Shown here piece by piece: positions 1 through 12,900 of a stretch of DNA of 64,000 nucleotides. Each line of letters opens with the position of its first letter. The stretch's first letter is position 1. The stretch is from Heliocidaris erythrogramma (lineage: Eukaryota; Echinodermata; Echinoidea; Camarodonta; Echinometridae): the NCBI GenBank assembly GCA_025617745.1, contig CM046867.1, positions 25,102,705 to 25,166,704 on the forward strand, in the 5' to 3' direction. The notes under the pieces were generated by a model. It ran no database searches, was not told the origin of the DNA, and was given only the letters and a program-made list of their open reading frames with translations. Both the position numbers and the translations under genes were made by a program.

Positions 1-1
1 G

Positions 2-166
2 CCTTGGAAAGATATAAAGATATTGCATCAGGCAGGCAGTATACCGTTTGATTTCCGCGCAAAAATATTGACCCGCTGGTTTAAGCATAAATGCCTCAGT
101 CTTGAATTTGATCAAAGTGCTTATCAGGCATTAACTGCATGTTTTCTGTCTACTATCAGTAATTGA
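2..166 (+). CDS. Terminal coding exon of an unidentified gene (partial)
   Basis: Read from base 2, this frame is open for 54 codons and ends in TGA at 164-166. The product begins PWKDIKILHQAGSIPFDFRA and ends ACFLSTISN. Amino-acid composition is balanced and looks like real protein, unlike the low-complexity frames around it. There is no start codon, so this would be the last exon (or its last part) of a gene entering from the left. The next coding exon, at 936-802, is on the opposite strand, so the two genes would converge with 3' ends about 640 bp apart. I do not recognise the protein. An accidental open frame is possible. Confidence 0.45.
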   Translation, partial: PWKDIKILHQAGSIPFDFRAKILTRWFKHKCLSLEFDQSAYQALTACFLSTISN

Positions 167-801
167 TTTGAACAACCATCTATTCCTTAACCCTATACCT
201 AACCGCATATATCCACACTCTTCCCTTCCACAGACATACAGCCGTGGAAAAAAATTATTAGACCAACCTTCTGTAATAAGGGTACTATAATATGCATACA
301 AAATTATAAAACTGATTTATCTTTGTATTTCATTGAATGAATAACTAATAATTTTGTCCATGGATGTTCACACGCACACACAAAACATTGCAGATTATGT
401 CTTTCTGCACATTTTTTACTGGAGCATGTTGAAAGGATGCAAATTGCAATTCACTACAGGAAGATGAACCTAAAGTGTTCCATTTTCAAGAAGAGAGATT
501 AAAACAAAATCTAGTTTTGACCATTTTATGTTGTTTCTTTCCTTCCCCATCTCTTCCAAGCAGTTGGGGATGCATTATTATATTGGACATGTGGATCTGT
601 AGTCCATAATATATTTCACATGTACATGTTTAATTAAAATTAAAGAAATGTTATAACATTTCTTTCATCAATCTTTTAAATTCGTATTCATCAGGCATTG
701 TTTCTGGGGTCTTGTATCTTTTAAGAGGAATAAGAAATTTTAAGAAGAAAGTGTGTACATGTTAGGTTTCTCCTCCCGTTATTGCATTCAATCTTTCCAA
801 T
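167..801. other. AT-rich interval between convergent genes, probably both 3' UTRs
   Basis: No coding frame or repeat family is visible. An ATTAAA-type string near 630-645 could serve as a poly(A) signal on either strand. I see no canonical AATAAA in a convincing place. Confidence 0.3.
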
Positions 802-936
802 TTAACACTCTTCAGGCAAAAATTGGTATTGATGTAGATGGTTTGTGGTGGAAAGACACCACCTGTAATGGTGGTGGCAGTTGTCATTTGGGGGCAGTGG
901 CATATCCAGCAATGGGTGAAGCTGGTGTAGCTTCTT
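802..936 (-). CDS. Last coding exon of the unidentified gene
   Basis: On the minus strand, a pyrimidine-rich tract followed by CTTCAAG precedes AAGAAGCTACACCAG. The frame runs KKLHQLHPLLDMPLPPND... for 44 codons to TAA (802-804). Entry phase 0 agrees with the exon at 4544. The overlapping frame ending ATAPK* is shorter and does not fit the phase. Confidence 0.5.
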   Translation of the reverse strand, partial: KKLHQLHPLLDMPLPPNDNCHHHYRWCLSTTNHLHQYQFLPEEC

Positions 937-3900
937 CTTGAAGGCGCAGGAGAAAAAAAGTACAGCATGCTATGCTCAGTATGCTTGTACAAGAACAGAG
1001 CTGTCCAGATACATGTAACCCGTCTTGGGAGCATCCCATCTCGTAGCCTCTGGGCCCCTTCATCAATTTCTGTGAAACTCCACTGTGGGTGTGCACTGGT
1101 ATTATTTTTTTGTATGTATAGGTTTAAGGATTAATGATGGTTCAAATCAATTATAAATGGTTAACAGAGAAATGCAGTTAATGCCTGATAAGCACTTTGA
1201 TCAAATTCAAGACAGAGGCATTTTTTTTAAAACAATTTTTGCAGGTTTTACAATTAGTAGCCAGTCCTCACTCAAGCATAAAATATTGTCAATACTCAAA
1301 GTGTCATCTGATGAAATAGACCCTCACCCATACTTTTATAAGAAAAAAAGAGTCTCAATATTGTGAAATTATGATTTGGGAGGATATTTTCAAAGTGTGT
1401 ACTTTTTTATATGTACTGTATAAAGCACAGGCATTTTACAAATATTTGTTAAATTTGAGAGCTTACATGTATATATGCATAAAGTCTGGAAGGTGCATAT
1501 GGAGTCAGAATGACAAATGAAAGAAACATGAAAAAGAAAAGAAATAAAATTCAATTAATTACCCCTCCCCCTCCAGCTTTTAAGGACAAATTGTTTATTA
1601 TCCAACCATTTTCATAAAGAGTTACAGGCATAAAAAGTATTTTTTAAATGCACTCTGAGGGATCATAAACGCTATATAGTTCAGAGATAAATTATTTCAA
1701 CATAATAAAGGAATTGGAGAATTTGAAGGGTTACAGGAAGAGATACAACTGTATGAGGATGAAAGAGAACATAAAGGACATGTATAGGGAAAACCACAAA
1801 CACAAAGGAAAGCTCAGGCTCTTGATGGAGATGTAAATCGAGATAGAGAGTGCGTTTATGCTCACATTTTTCAGGCCAGAATGAGAGTTTTGAAACTCGT
1901 TTAGTTCAAAACATGGTTGCGTCCCAACTCATTTTCATATAATCGCCAATTTAAAACGCCGACTGTAAATTCACAAAAAGGTGCGTTTTGAATCGGTGTT
2001 TCTATAAAAAGATGGTTTCTGGGGTAGCATAAACGCACATCATTTGTCAATGCACTTATAATGACGTCATATAAACGTGTTTCCGGATCACGTGAAAATC
2101 TGTGCGCCGCTTGTGCATGCATATGCAATGCTTGTAACTAGTAGTATAGTATAGTATAGCGTGGTAACTTTTGCACCCCAACTTAACCTGCCCTCCCAGG
2201 GTCAACGTCACACATGCAATGCAGGTTTGCGAATCCAGCTGCAGAGCCCAAATTTTGCCTGAAGAAAACAAGCATAAACAGTACCCAGAGTAACTGTGTT
2301 TTAGATGACAGTTTCAAAATGCTCATTCTGCCTTCGCAAAGTAAGAAAAACACACCCAGAGACATCAAATCAAGTTGAATAGGAAAGATTATCATAATAT
2401 CAAAGTGGCAAGAAGAAATACCAGTAGATGTACCCTAACCTTGAATTTTGCACTTAAATGTAGATCACTTTCTTGTTTGCATGTCAATTTCAATTAACAG
2501 CAGGAAACAGCTCGTGGTGGCCTATCCAGGGGCACATGGAGAATATTCCCCTATCACATAATAATACTGTATGAACCATACGGACAATAATATTTGATTT
2601 TATAGCCTATCTTACCTTTCTAAAACTTCATTGTTTTTAAATTATAGTCGTAAATGGTTCGTAAAACAGTTAAAACAGTTCATATTTATATTCATGTACA
2701 CATAAGGAGATGTAAAAATGTAGTGCTCATTACATGATTTTCCCTCCAATTGAAGTCAGAACACTTATGGACAAGTCATTCATCTTGGCATAAAGCATAC
2801 AATGAGAATTACTGTAACATAAGCGGAAACATCTAAATTGTATCAGAATCTGACATGGTATGTTTATCTAGAATGATTTATGAAACATGTATAGAGGGCA
2901 CAAGTTTTACACAATAAAGTGGAAAATTCATGTAATTCATCATATTTCTTTCTTCTTCTTTTTTTCTGAACATCCTACCTAATAAACATGATTTTCAATA
3001 TGGCACGAAAAAGAGACATGATTACGAAGCTTTTCGACCTGCACTCATCAGGTTATCACGCAGGTATATAACAAATTACTTGAAATCAACTATATTATAC
3101 TCGGTGAACCCGGACGCAACCTAGACGCCGTAATTTCAGAACAATCGCAAAGCTTGGACGAACTCCTTTTGTCTGCACAGAAGAGGTTCATGCGATTGAA
3201 TGTAAGCAGCTTCCAGAAAGCGTAAATGCGCTGAGCTTCTGGCCCGGGACATAATTGAGAATTGATCGTCGGCATAGCTTTGTGCGCAAGCTGGATTGTT
3301 CAGCAAGTGGAGACATGATTTTACTTTCTAGGCACATTTTATCCACAAACTGCTTTCCTATCAAAAGATCTCGTCATCATTTATTGCACTCCAAATATTA
3401 TGTTTTCTATAGTCCATTGCCATATTGATTTCCTTATATCATTTTGAACCCGTTTCAAATTTTGTCACATACAGTACAGTATACATGTAACTCTAGTTTT
3501 CCATTGTCTAGATCCCATACATTCGCACATTACAAAGTATTAATATCCTCAACATTTAAGTTACACAACCATTATTTTCCTTGCTGAAAAGCCTTACAAA
3601 TATGATAAGCATCTTATTTTTCTAAACAATCTATTCAAACTCTGAAAAACTTTATTTTTTCACGTTTCTATTACATTCCACTGCAAATTCCTTCAGAAAG
3701 TAAAAAAACAACACCTCATGACAAGATGAACCTTTCTATTACAAGTAACCCCTTACATTATTGTGTAGACACTGTAGAGCCTGTTATGTTCCCAAAAGCT
3801 TGAACCCAGTTCATTTTCTGTGTAAGGTCAGCATGATTTCTATGGGGCTACTAGAGTACATCAATCAGGTCTTACAAATAGTGCATACAGAACCACAACA

Positions 3901-6900
3901 GAGCTCAACCTCCCATCCCTAATGGAACATTCAATCATCTATGGAAATATGCATCTCAGTGTAATCAAACTTTCTCTCTTATCTCAAATGATTTATGGAG
4001 CATCTACATAAAGAGGGCACACAGGGAAAAACTAGATATACAAATTAAAGTATACTTCTACAATAGCTACGTTCATACGGGACTCGTGGTTTCAAAACTT
4101 TAAGTTAACGAAACCACGACTCCCTAACCGCAACGAGGGTTCACACACGAGCCCTTAACAAAGAGCCGAGACTACAAGCAGAGCGATCATCGTGGTTAAC
4201 CTCGGGAGTAGACTACCGATTGTGTGTACAGTACACATACAGATCATGTGTTCATTATTCGCGCAAAGAGTATGACCCGAAAATTTAACATGAACAGCGA
4301 GGTCATTCTAAACCACAAACTTGGGAAACTTAAAGTTTATTACGTTCACATGGGTCGAGACTTGATGTACTTTAATAATCACATCAAAAAGCTATTTAAA
4401 AAATATGATCCATTTTGTGTTACATAAAGCCACCAGTTAAGCTCAAAAGATAGATCCATCTGGCCTGTGCCTAAGTAAATAAGTATCACAGTTAATAACA
4501 GCCTAACTGAACAACTATTTTGTATCCACCCCAAGAGATTCACCTCAAATCTAAAAGAAGTTGATCTGAATAAGTTATTAAGTGGCAATTCCTGCTCAAG
4601 GTGTCTCAGACAGAATGCCAAGTCCTTCATATCGGTCAATCCAATATGTGTGAGTGCCATGATCACGGTACGAAAACAGAAGAGGGTCTCTCTGGGAGGT
4701 GGGGATTGAAATTAGAACAGCGAAATAAGAAGTGACTTGCACCGTTCTCTAGATATACAGCCTATGGGGTGGGGGGATGGAGTGCAGACCAAGGAATACA
4801 TGTATCACTCAAGCTCAACATTGTGTGCTTTTCATGTAACAGCTGTTTAACCTAGCTGTAGAATTCTAAGCCTAAGATATCTCTGGCTGGAGTATACATG
4901 AGGAATCTATGTTACTCCACGATCAAACTGCGACTGCACAAGACCCTACCTTTGGCAATCACGAGTACCCATGCTTTCTGATATTTTTCCACCATCTGAA
5001 GAGTGTGCTGAGTGACAGCCTAGAATCAACATTCAATCCAGACCAACACCACTTGTGTGTAATCACAGCCATCACAAGCACTTTTTTTTTTTGCATGATT
5101 ATTTTCTTACCATCCTATGGTTCAACATGCAGCATGTCTACAAAAGAAACATTTCATTGAAATGGAAAAGGGCAAATAACAAATGTATAACAGATAAGGC
5201 ACTTCTATAGCAGACTCCTTCTGCATTTTAATGTGAGAATGTGTATGGAGCAAAACATGCAGGTTCATTTCCTATAAGCTTCTGAGTGGGTAATTCGTCT
5301 GCACTAAACCCACCTTAGCAGTGAATATGTATTGGAAAGATATCATCCCACATAACTGGGGTAGAATGCTTATTAAGCCAAACTGTTTTCAAATGGATTT
5401 GTTTTGCTACCCCACTGGCTCTTGCTAGACACGTGTCCCGCCTAGTCCCTTGATCGATGTCTGCTAGAGAAGTCCCTCCTCTCTTTCCCTCTTCTTATTA
5501 CTTCCATGGTGATGCATTAGAAATACATGTATTGTTGCAGACACTTGCATTTCTTCATTGTGTCCTGAATGTTAATTCTCACCAACCCATTTCTAAACCT
5601 AGGATGTTCACAAATTCCTTCAACCCATCATCTCAGAGAGAGAGAGAGAACAAAAAGAGATGACTGGTACTAACACAATCAAACAGAAAGCTGAAATCAG
5701 ACATATAAAGGAACACTAAATATTTATACTTTATAGATTTATACTTTTATATCAACAGAAGACTACAATTTACACACACACACACACACACCCGCCCTCA
5801 CAAATATAACAAAATACACATTCACAAGTAAACAATATATGTATGTATGAGGAGAGCACATATTTGAGTGCAACTTAAGATATTTTCATCTGGTTTTATG
5901 AAGAAAAAAATTATCAGTGCACATGTCTCAAAATATTATTTTCATTTCAATCTTTAAATTTTTCTTGTGTACCGGCTTGGACAATTACCTTTCTAGCAAG
6001 TGGAATGGACAGTTCTGTACACATGCTGTTCAGACTCTTTAAGATCCTTTTCTCCCAAGTAGACTGTGGAAGACATGTATGGATAAAAAACAAAAGAAGA
6101 GAAAATTTGGAGCAAAATTTCTAAAAGACAACAAACAATATCAAGTGTTGAGACAAAGCTGAGATCTGGTATTGAAAAATAAAGACCTTGATCATTACAG
6201 TGCAGGCACGTAGCCAGGGGGTGCGGAGGGGGCCAACTAAAAAATGTTTAAAAAGAGAGAGTGAAAAGGCGAGGGGAAGTAAGAGAAAAAAGCCTAAAAA
6301 GGTGCTATGTGTATGAGCCATTATCTTTCTCTCAAAATTTGCTAAAACATCAAAGTTTTCGTGCTTTGCGCAGGAAGGGGGAAACTCCCCCTCCATCCGC
6401 CCACCCGTGTTACATCTACAGTGCAGTATTGCATCCAAATGACTGAAAAGCAGTCAGGGCCACAAACTAACTTTTTGCCTTTAAAAAAGAGGTGATATAC
6501 GAGCCATTATCTATCTCTCAAATTGGCTAAAACGCCAAAGCTTTCGCGTTTTGCGCAGGAAAGGGGAAACTCCCGCTCCCTGAGCCCACCGCTGTTACAT
6601 ACATGTACAGTGCAGTATTGCATCCAAATAATTGAAAAGCAATCAGGGCGTCAAACTATCTTTCCACCTAAAAACAGGTGCCACGAGCCGTTATATTTCT
6701 CTCAAATTTGCTCAAACATCAGAGCTTTTACACTTCGCACGGGAGATTGCTCCTCAGTATCATATGAATTAAACAGTTGGCAAAATAATTTTTACTTTCT
6801 GTCCAGATTTTGAATAGATTATTAGCAAATAAAGACTTGTTTGAATCTTGCAACGGCCATTTGGTATGTCAAGCAATACAATCATATTGGCACACTTGAT

Positions 6901-9900
6901 CTACACTATGTAGAGTGCACCCCCCCCCCCCCCCCCCACACACACACAGTCAGCAAGCACAGACCCTAATTTTGTCCGGAGCAGCTATAGTACTAGCCTT
7001 TTGACAAGGCCCTCGTGACTTGGCTATTTTTCTTGGCAAGTAAGCTAGTAGTGGCTGCATAACAAGACTAGCCGCCAGTCTCGGTATCATATGAATTAAA
7101 CAGTTTGCAAAATAATTTTTACTTTCTGTCCAGATTTTGAATAGATTATTAGCAAATAAAGACTTGTTTGAATCTTGCAACGGTCATTTGGTATGTCAAG
7201 CAATACAATCATATTGGCACACTTTATCTACACTATGTAGAGTGCACCCCCCCCCCCCCCACACACACACACAGTCAGCAAGCACAGACCCTAATTTTGT
7301 CCGGAGCAGCTATAGTACTAGCCTTTTGACAAGGCCCTCGTGACTTGGCTATTTTTCTTGGCAAGTAAGCTAGTAGTGGCTGCATAACAAGACTAGCCGC
7401 CCAGCCGGTGAATGCGCTATCGAGCGACGTGTCGCGATGGCCTTTTGGAACCTGGCTTGTATTTCTTATGTTATCCTTTGTTCCTAGCGAGGATCTGCTA
7501 CCTTTTTGGTAGGAGCCAATCAGCGAACGTATCTTCGCATGACGTCAGCATAAATTTGGTATGAAAATCGCCTTCAACAGCTCGAGCGCTGGCTCGTTCG
7601 GCACGTACTGCACCCGGCGCAAGCTACATCAATCATGAACGAATCACATGGAAAGCAAGCCCCGCAGAGACCGTTGTGATTGGTCGATAATCCTCGGTGT
7701 AGACGTGTTAGCATACGAATGTCAACTCGTAAATAATTCATATCGGACGATGGAAACCCAGGTTCAAAAAGGCCTCGCAACTAAAGTCGCTCGATCGCGC
7801 GTTCACCCGGGCCGTGTTGATTCTTTTCGTCGCCGGCTAGTCTCATCTCAGGCACAGCATGACGAGGAAAATGGCCAAGTCACGAGGCCTTGTCAAAAGG
7901 CTACTACAGTACATGTACATGGCCTATGGTAGTCTTACAGTGCAGACACTCTTTTATGACTGACCAGGGGAGCGTTTCATCAAGTGTTTTGTCAGTGATT
8001 TTTACCGACAAATTTGCTCTCAGCCAATTAGATGCAAGGATTTCAGTAGCTTATAACAGTTGTTGGTCAAAATCACTGACAAAATGCTTGATGAAACGCT
8101 CCCCAGGGTTTGTGCCAGCAAATTACCCAACACACACCAGCGTATCATGCAAAGCAAACCACTTCAAATGAAACATGATTTGAATAGATGACAGCAAAAC
8201 TAAGGTCAGAATTTTCTGAAATTACATGGTTCATTAACTTTAATAAAAATGCAAAATCTACATTTAATTGCTTGAAGGTCGACCAAAGACATTATAGCAA
8301 GTAAATGTAATATAGGTCACAAAAATGATTTACAATGTGATTATATCTTCTGGCTATATCCAAATTAGACAACATGCGTTTTCCTTGAAATCCAAAGTAT
8401 AACAGGATGACAGGGAATGAAAAAAAAAAGGAATTCAAAGTAAATAATAATTCAGATCACAGCCAGTGATGTAAAAGATCATCTCATTTGCTTTTTCTTC
8501 CACTTTACAACACATATATGTATGTATTTTTTCATTGAATTCCACTGACATATCCATCAATAATCAGAACAATAATAATAATAATAATAATAATAATAAG
8601 AGTAACACAGTCAGTCATGACAAAAACAGAAAAATATATCATGAATATAGCATTCAAAACATAAACAAAATAATCATAACTGATCAACTAGACATGCTCT
8701 TTCATGAAATATAAAGGTGATGAGAAAAAGAGCCATTAAAAGAATTATATTTATCGTCCCTGATTTCAGAAAGTGACGGCTGAGTGAGCAAATCAAAGAA
8801 AATTAGTTTTGAATAAATCGCTTTCAAAGGTTTAAACCATAATCTCAACCTCTTTAATATATGAAGGGCGAATAAATTTTATATCCTGGGATAGATCATA
8901 TTTCAATGTTTAGTTCTATGTTTAATTATCTCCATAATTTGTTTATATATGGGGGAAAATGTGCTGTAAACATAACCATCATTTCGTGAAAACACAAATT
9001 TATTATTGTTTTCACGAAGTGACGGCTCTCAGCCGCGCACGTGTAAAACATATGGGACTTGATGACCGCGCATTTAAGTGTCATTGCACGTTACAAACAC
9101 AAATTCAAATCAAGTATGCGCTGTTTCTTTTTCACAAAGTGACAGGTCTATACCGCGCACATAAAACAAACGGGACGGCTGTAAGCCGTCACTTCATGAA
9201 AACAGAAAATGCTTTTACTCGATATTTTCTTGTTGACATTATCGCCACAGTTACATAATTAAACATTATTATACACCTTACTTTAAGACTTTAAGAACCT
9301 TTCCTAATCCTGTCATCTTATTGGTTGAAAGTGAAGTCGTGTTTTTAACCATGCCCGCAAAAATGAACTATGCCCACGGGCATAGTTAAATTTTGCTGCG
9401 ATCCCCATTGGCTAATACATGTACGTGTAAAAAATTACTTTGTGCGAGCGCAGATACCATAATCACAGTGCGATTTGGTTGCTAAATTTATTTTACTTGC
9501 GACGAAGACCGGAGATCTATCTCGATTTATCTCTGATTTTTTAGTTTATTAACGATTTGATGATGATTTTTTAATGTGAGAACCCCATGATTGGTAAGTC
9601 GTACATGTATTCTTTGACTCCTACATGTACATGTACCTGGCTTTGTTCAGTATATAAAAGATATATTGACTGCTTCAATATTTGAGGCACAGTTGTTTCT
9701 ATATATGCTCTCCGGGACCTTACATACTGCTGATGACCCCTCGGCGGCGCGGCGAGCCTCGGGGCCATAGCAGGATGTAAGGTCCCCCTTGAGCCTAAAT
9801 AAACAACTATGCCTCTCATCTCAGTCAATATATCTATATTATGGTCTGAAACTTTATGAGGTTCAAGATGTTAGTGAATGATGTCCAAAAATGCAAAAAA

Positions 9901-12900
9901 CTCAAAATTTAAAAAATAAACAATTTCCTTCACTCCCGTCACTTTGTGAAAACAGTAACGATACAGATATGCCTAATAATACACAATTTAAAGGTTACCA
10001 TGATGATTAATAGTACATTGCAAAAAAATTGGCAAATTCTTTAATGAGAGTGTCTTATTTGAGTGACATTATAAATATGAATCTCTCAAAACTGTTTATG
10101 TTTTCAAAGTTATCATTGAGTGATTTAAGATTATCAAAAACAGTTCTCTTCTTATTCTAAATTTCTCACATAAATCGACTTTAGCAGCAGCTTTAACAGA
10201 TATTGTGCATGCTATCTATCATGTCAAATCAAATAAATCTGATGAAGTGCATTTTGGAGCTTACTGAAACTGTTATCAAGGCATTAATAACATTTACAAA
10301 AGGATATTAGTGGTAATAAGGTGAGATTATATTCTGCATTGAATGAAAGCTTTGTACATGTACATTTCTGTTCATCAACTGCTCTGTCACACAGATTTGA
10401 CACAATCAATTCTATAGGAAAACTCATGAAACTCTCTTCAGTGGTGAACAGAAATTGACTTCACTTCTTTTCTCCCTCCTCAAACCACTCGCTCTTTCTA
10501 TGTATTAGCTTACTTCTTTTTTCTCTATCTCAATATTCTTTTTCCTCCCTTTCTCTTTACCATTTATCCTCCCTTCATTTGTAAGTTTTCTAGCACTGCT
10601 CACAATATACAGTGTTCTTTAACTCCCTCTGTAACACCTAAAATATGATTTTAACACCTCTCTCTCTCTCTCTCTCTTCTCTTCATTTGCCCTATAATTC
10701 TTTCCCCCTTTCTACATGTGTATATCTCTGTATCATTTATTTTCTTTTCATTTCTTCCTTTTCTTTCTCTCCCCTCTCTTTATTTCTATTTTTGTAATGT
10801 ATAAGTCTTCCTTTATTTCTATTGTTCCTTGTTTATGTTTTCCTCTATTTTGTCGAAATAATTCTTGCCTTCTCTTTTCTGCCCCCCCCCCCCCTCTCTC
10901 TCTCTCTCTCCCTCTTTCTCTCACTCACATCCTTCTTCTTTGTTGATATTTCACACGCAAAAATGGAAAATCTGGTTCAATGACAAAGGTAGATAGTTCA
11001 TATAATAACCCATGATGTCCTTCCATAAAGTTTCTATTTGGATTTTAATGACTTCTTTCACTTCGCAACATAATATTTTGAAATTGAGATCCAAAGTTAT
11101 TCATACCGATACTTCCTATTATTGTACTTATCAGCTCTTCACTGAAATTTACTGAATATATTTCTCTGATGATAGAGCTTTTCATAACATCAACATATTT
11201 GGGGGCTGGACTTTACCTTTCAACCCATCTCAATTTCTGTCTCTAGATAGTATCCTATGACCCCTTTTGAAGTAAAACAATACATTTAACCTCATTTTCT
11301 ACGGTATATAACCTACATGCTTCAACCTAGATTGCAAAGTTTTTAAAATAAAAGAAATATATTCATGTATAGATATTGCAGTAATTCATAACATATATGA
11401 GAGAGTCATGGTTTCCAGGGCATCACATCTTATTCTTTTTTCCATTAGCATTATTTTGACCCCATGGTATGTTCAGTGCACAGCCTAGATGTTATTGATT
11501 TTTCTGGGTAATATCCTACAGGGGACAGGCTACACGTACAAGTATTGTGTAGAAATACACTGGTGCCTTGAGAACATTAACAAAAAAAATCATCATCCCT
11601 GAATGTTCATTCCCCCCCCCCCCCCCCCCCCCCCTGCACCTCCTCTCTCTCTCTCTCTCCCCATCTCTCCCTTTCCCAGAAAAATTCTCTTTCTCTCTAC
11701 CCTTTCTCTCTTTCATTATTCTCGCATTTTTCATTATGAATGATGCATTGGTCAATTTTCACAATAAATTAACTCTTTGTTGAAATCATGATAGAGGTAA
11801 AATTGGTAATTGCTGAAATTAATTAGATTGTCAAGATGAATATAGGGTGAAATGACTCTGCTTACAATCAGTCTATGAGAAATTCAAACAAACAAGAATG
11901 TACATGTATAAGGACAAACTCATTAAAATGAGTGGCCAGACAAGAGCTTTTGAATCTAACTTAATGTGACATGATGTTAAATCATCATTAACTGTTTTAC
12001 TCAAATAACCAGTACAATATATAATTGTGTTCATGTACATCATCTCCCCCATGGATGTAATTTAACTTCAGTTCGAGAGAACAAATATAATGTACTTGTA
12101 TGTATTTCAACTCTCTGAATTTATATAATTTACAAGTTATACAAGCGTCATTTACCATTCAAAACAAAACAACCTTAAAAATTTGAAGCATACTGTATTC
12201 AGTAGCGATATAACGCAGAAAGTTAGCCTATGGCATACTGTATTCAGTAGCGATATAACGCAAAAGATTAGCCTATGGCATACTGTATTCAGTAGTGATA
12301 TAACGCAGAAAGTTAGGCTATGGCATACACTGTCCTAATTACAGTACCTAAGCAAATAATTACTGTTGGCGAAGGTGACGGGACAAACTATCACTTCCGA
12401 GGCAATCTGGATGTAGGTATCTTTATGAAGCGAATCTGAGGAAAGATAGCGTATACATTTTTTTTAGATCACCGAGGAAGTGATAGAAAGTGGTATGAGA
12501 AAGACAATTATTGGCTACTTCTCAAAAAAGACATTAGGCACGAATTCACGCAGAAGTTTAAACCTTTACATAAACTGTTCCCCTACCTGGGTTCGCACAT
12601 GTATTTTATTATTTTAAGCATGTGAATGGGCAATGCGCGCTTATTTAAGCTTATTTTAGTACGCTTATGGAGCTATTCGTAAAGGTCACACACTTTTCAT
12701 TTTGACTATTCGTAAAGGTCACACACTTTTTAGTTTGACTATTCGTAAAGGTCACACACTTTCATTTCGCTCGCACCCAAACTATTGATAACGCATTGTG
12801 ACTCTGTAATGGACTAAAGAGATCAGCGACTATTCCGTCAAGGTCACAAACTTTTCTCCTCGGGTCTATTGATGGAGAAAACAACATTTTATCATGTGAT

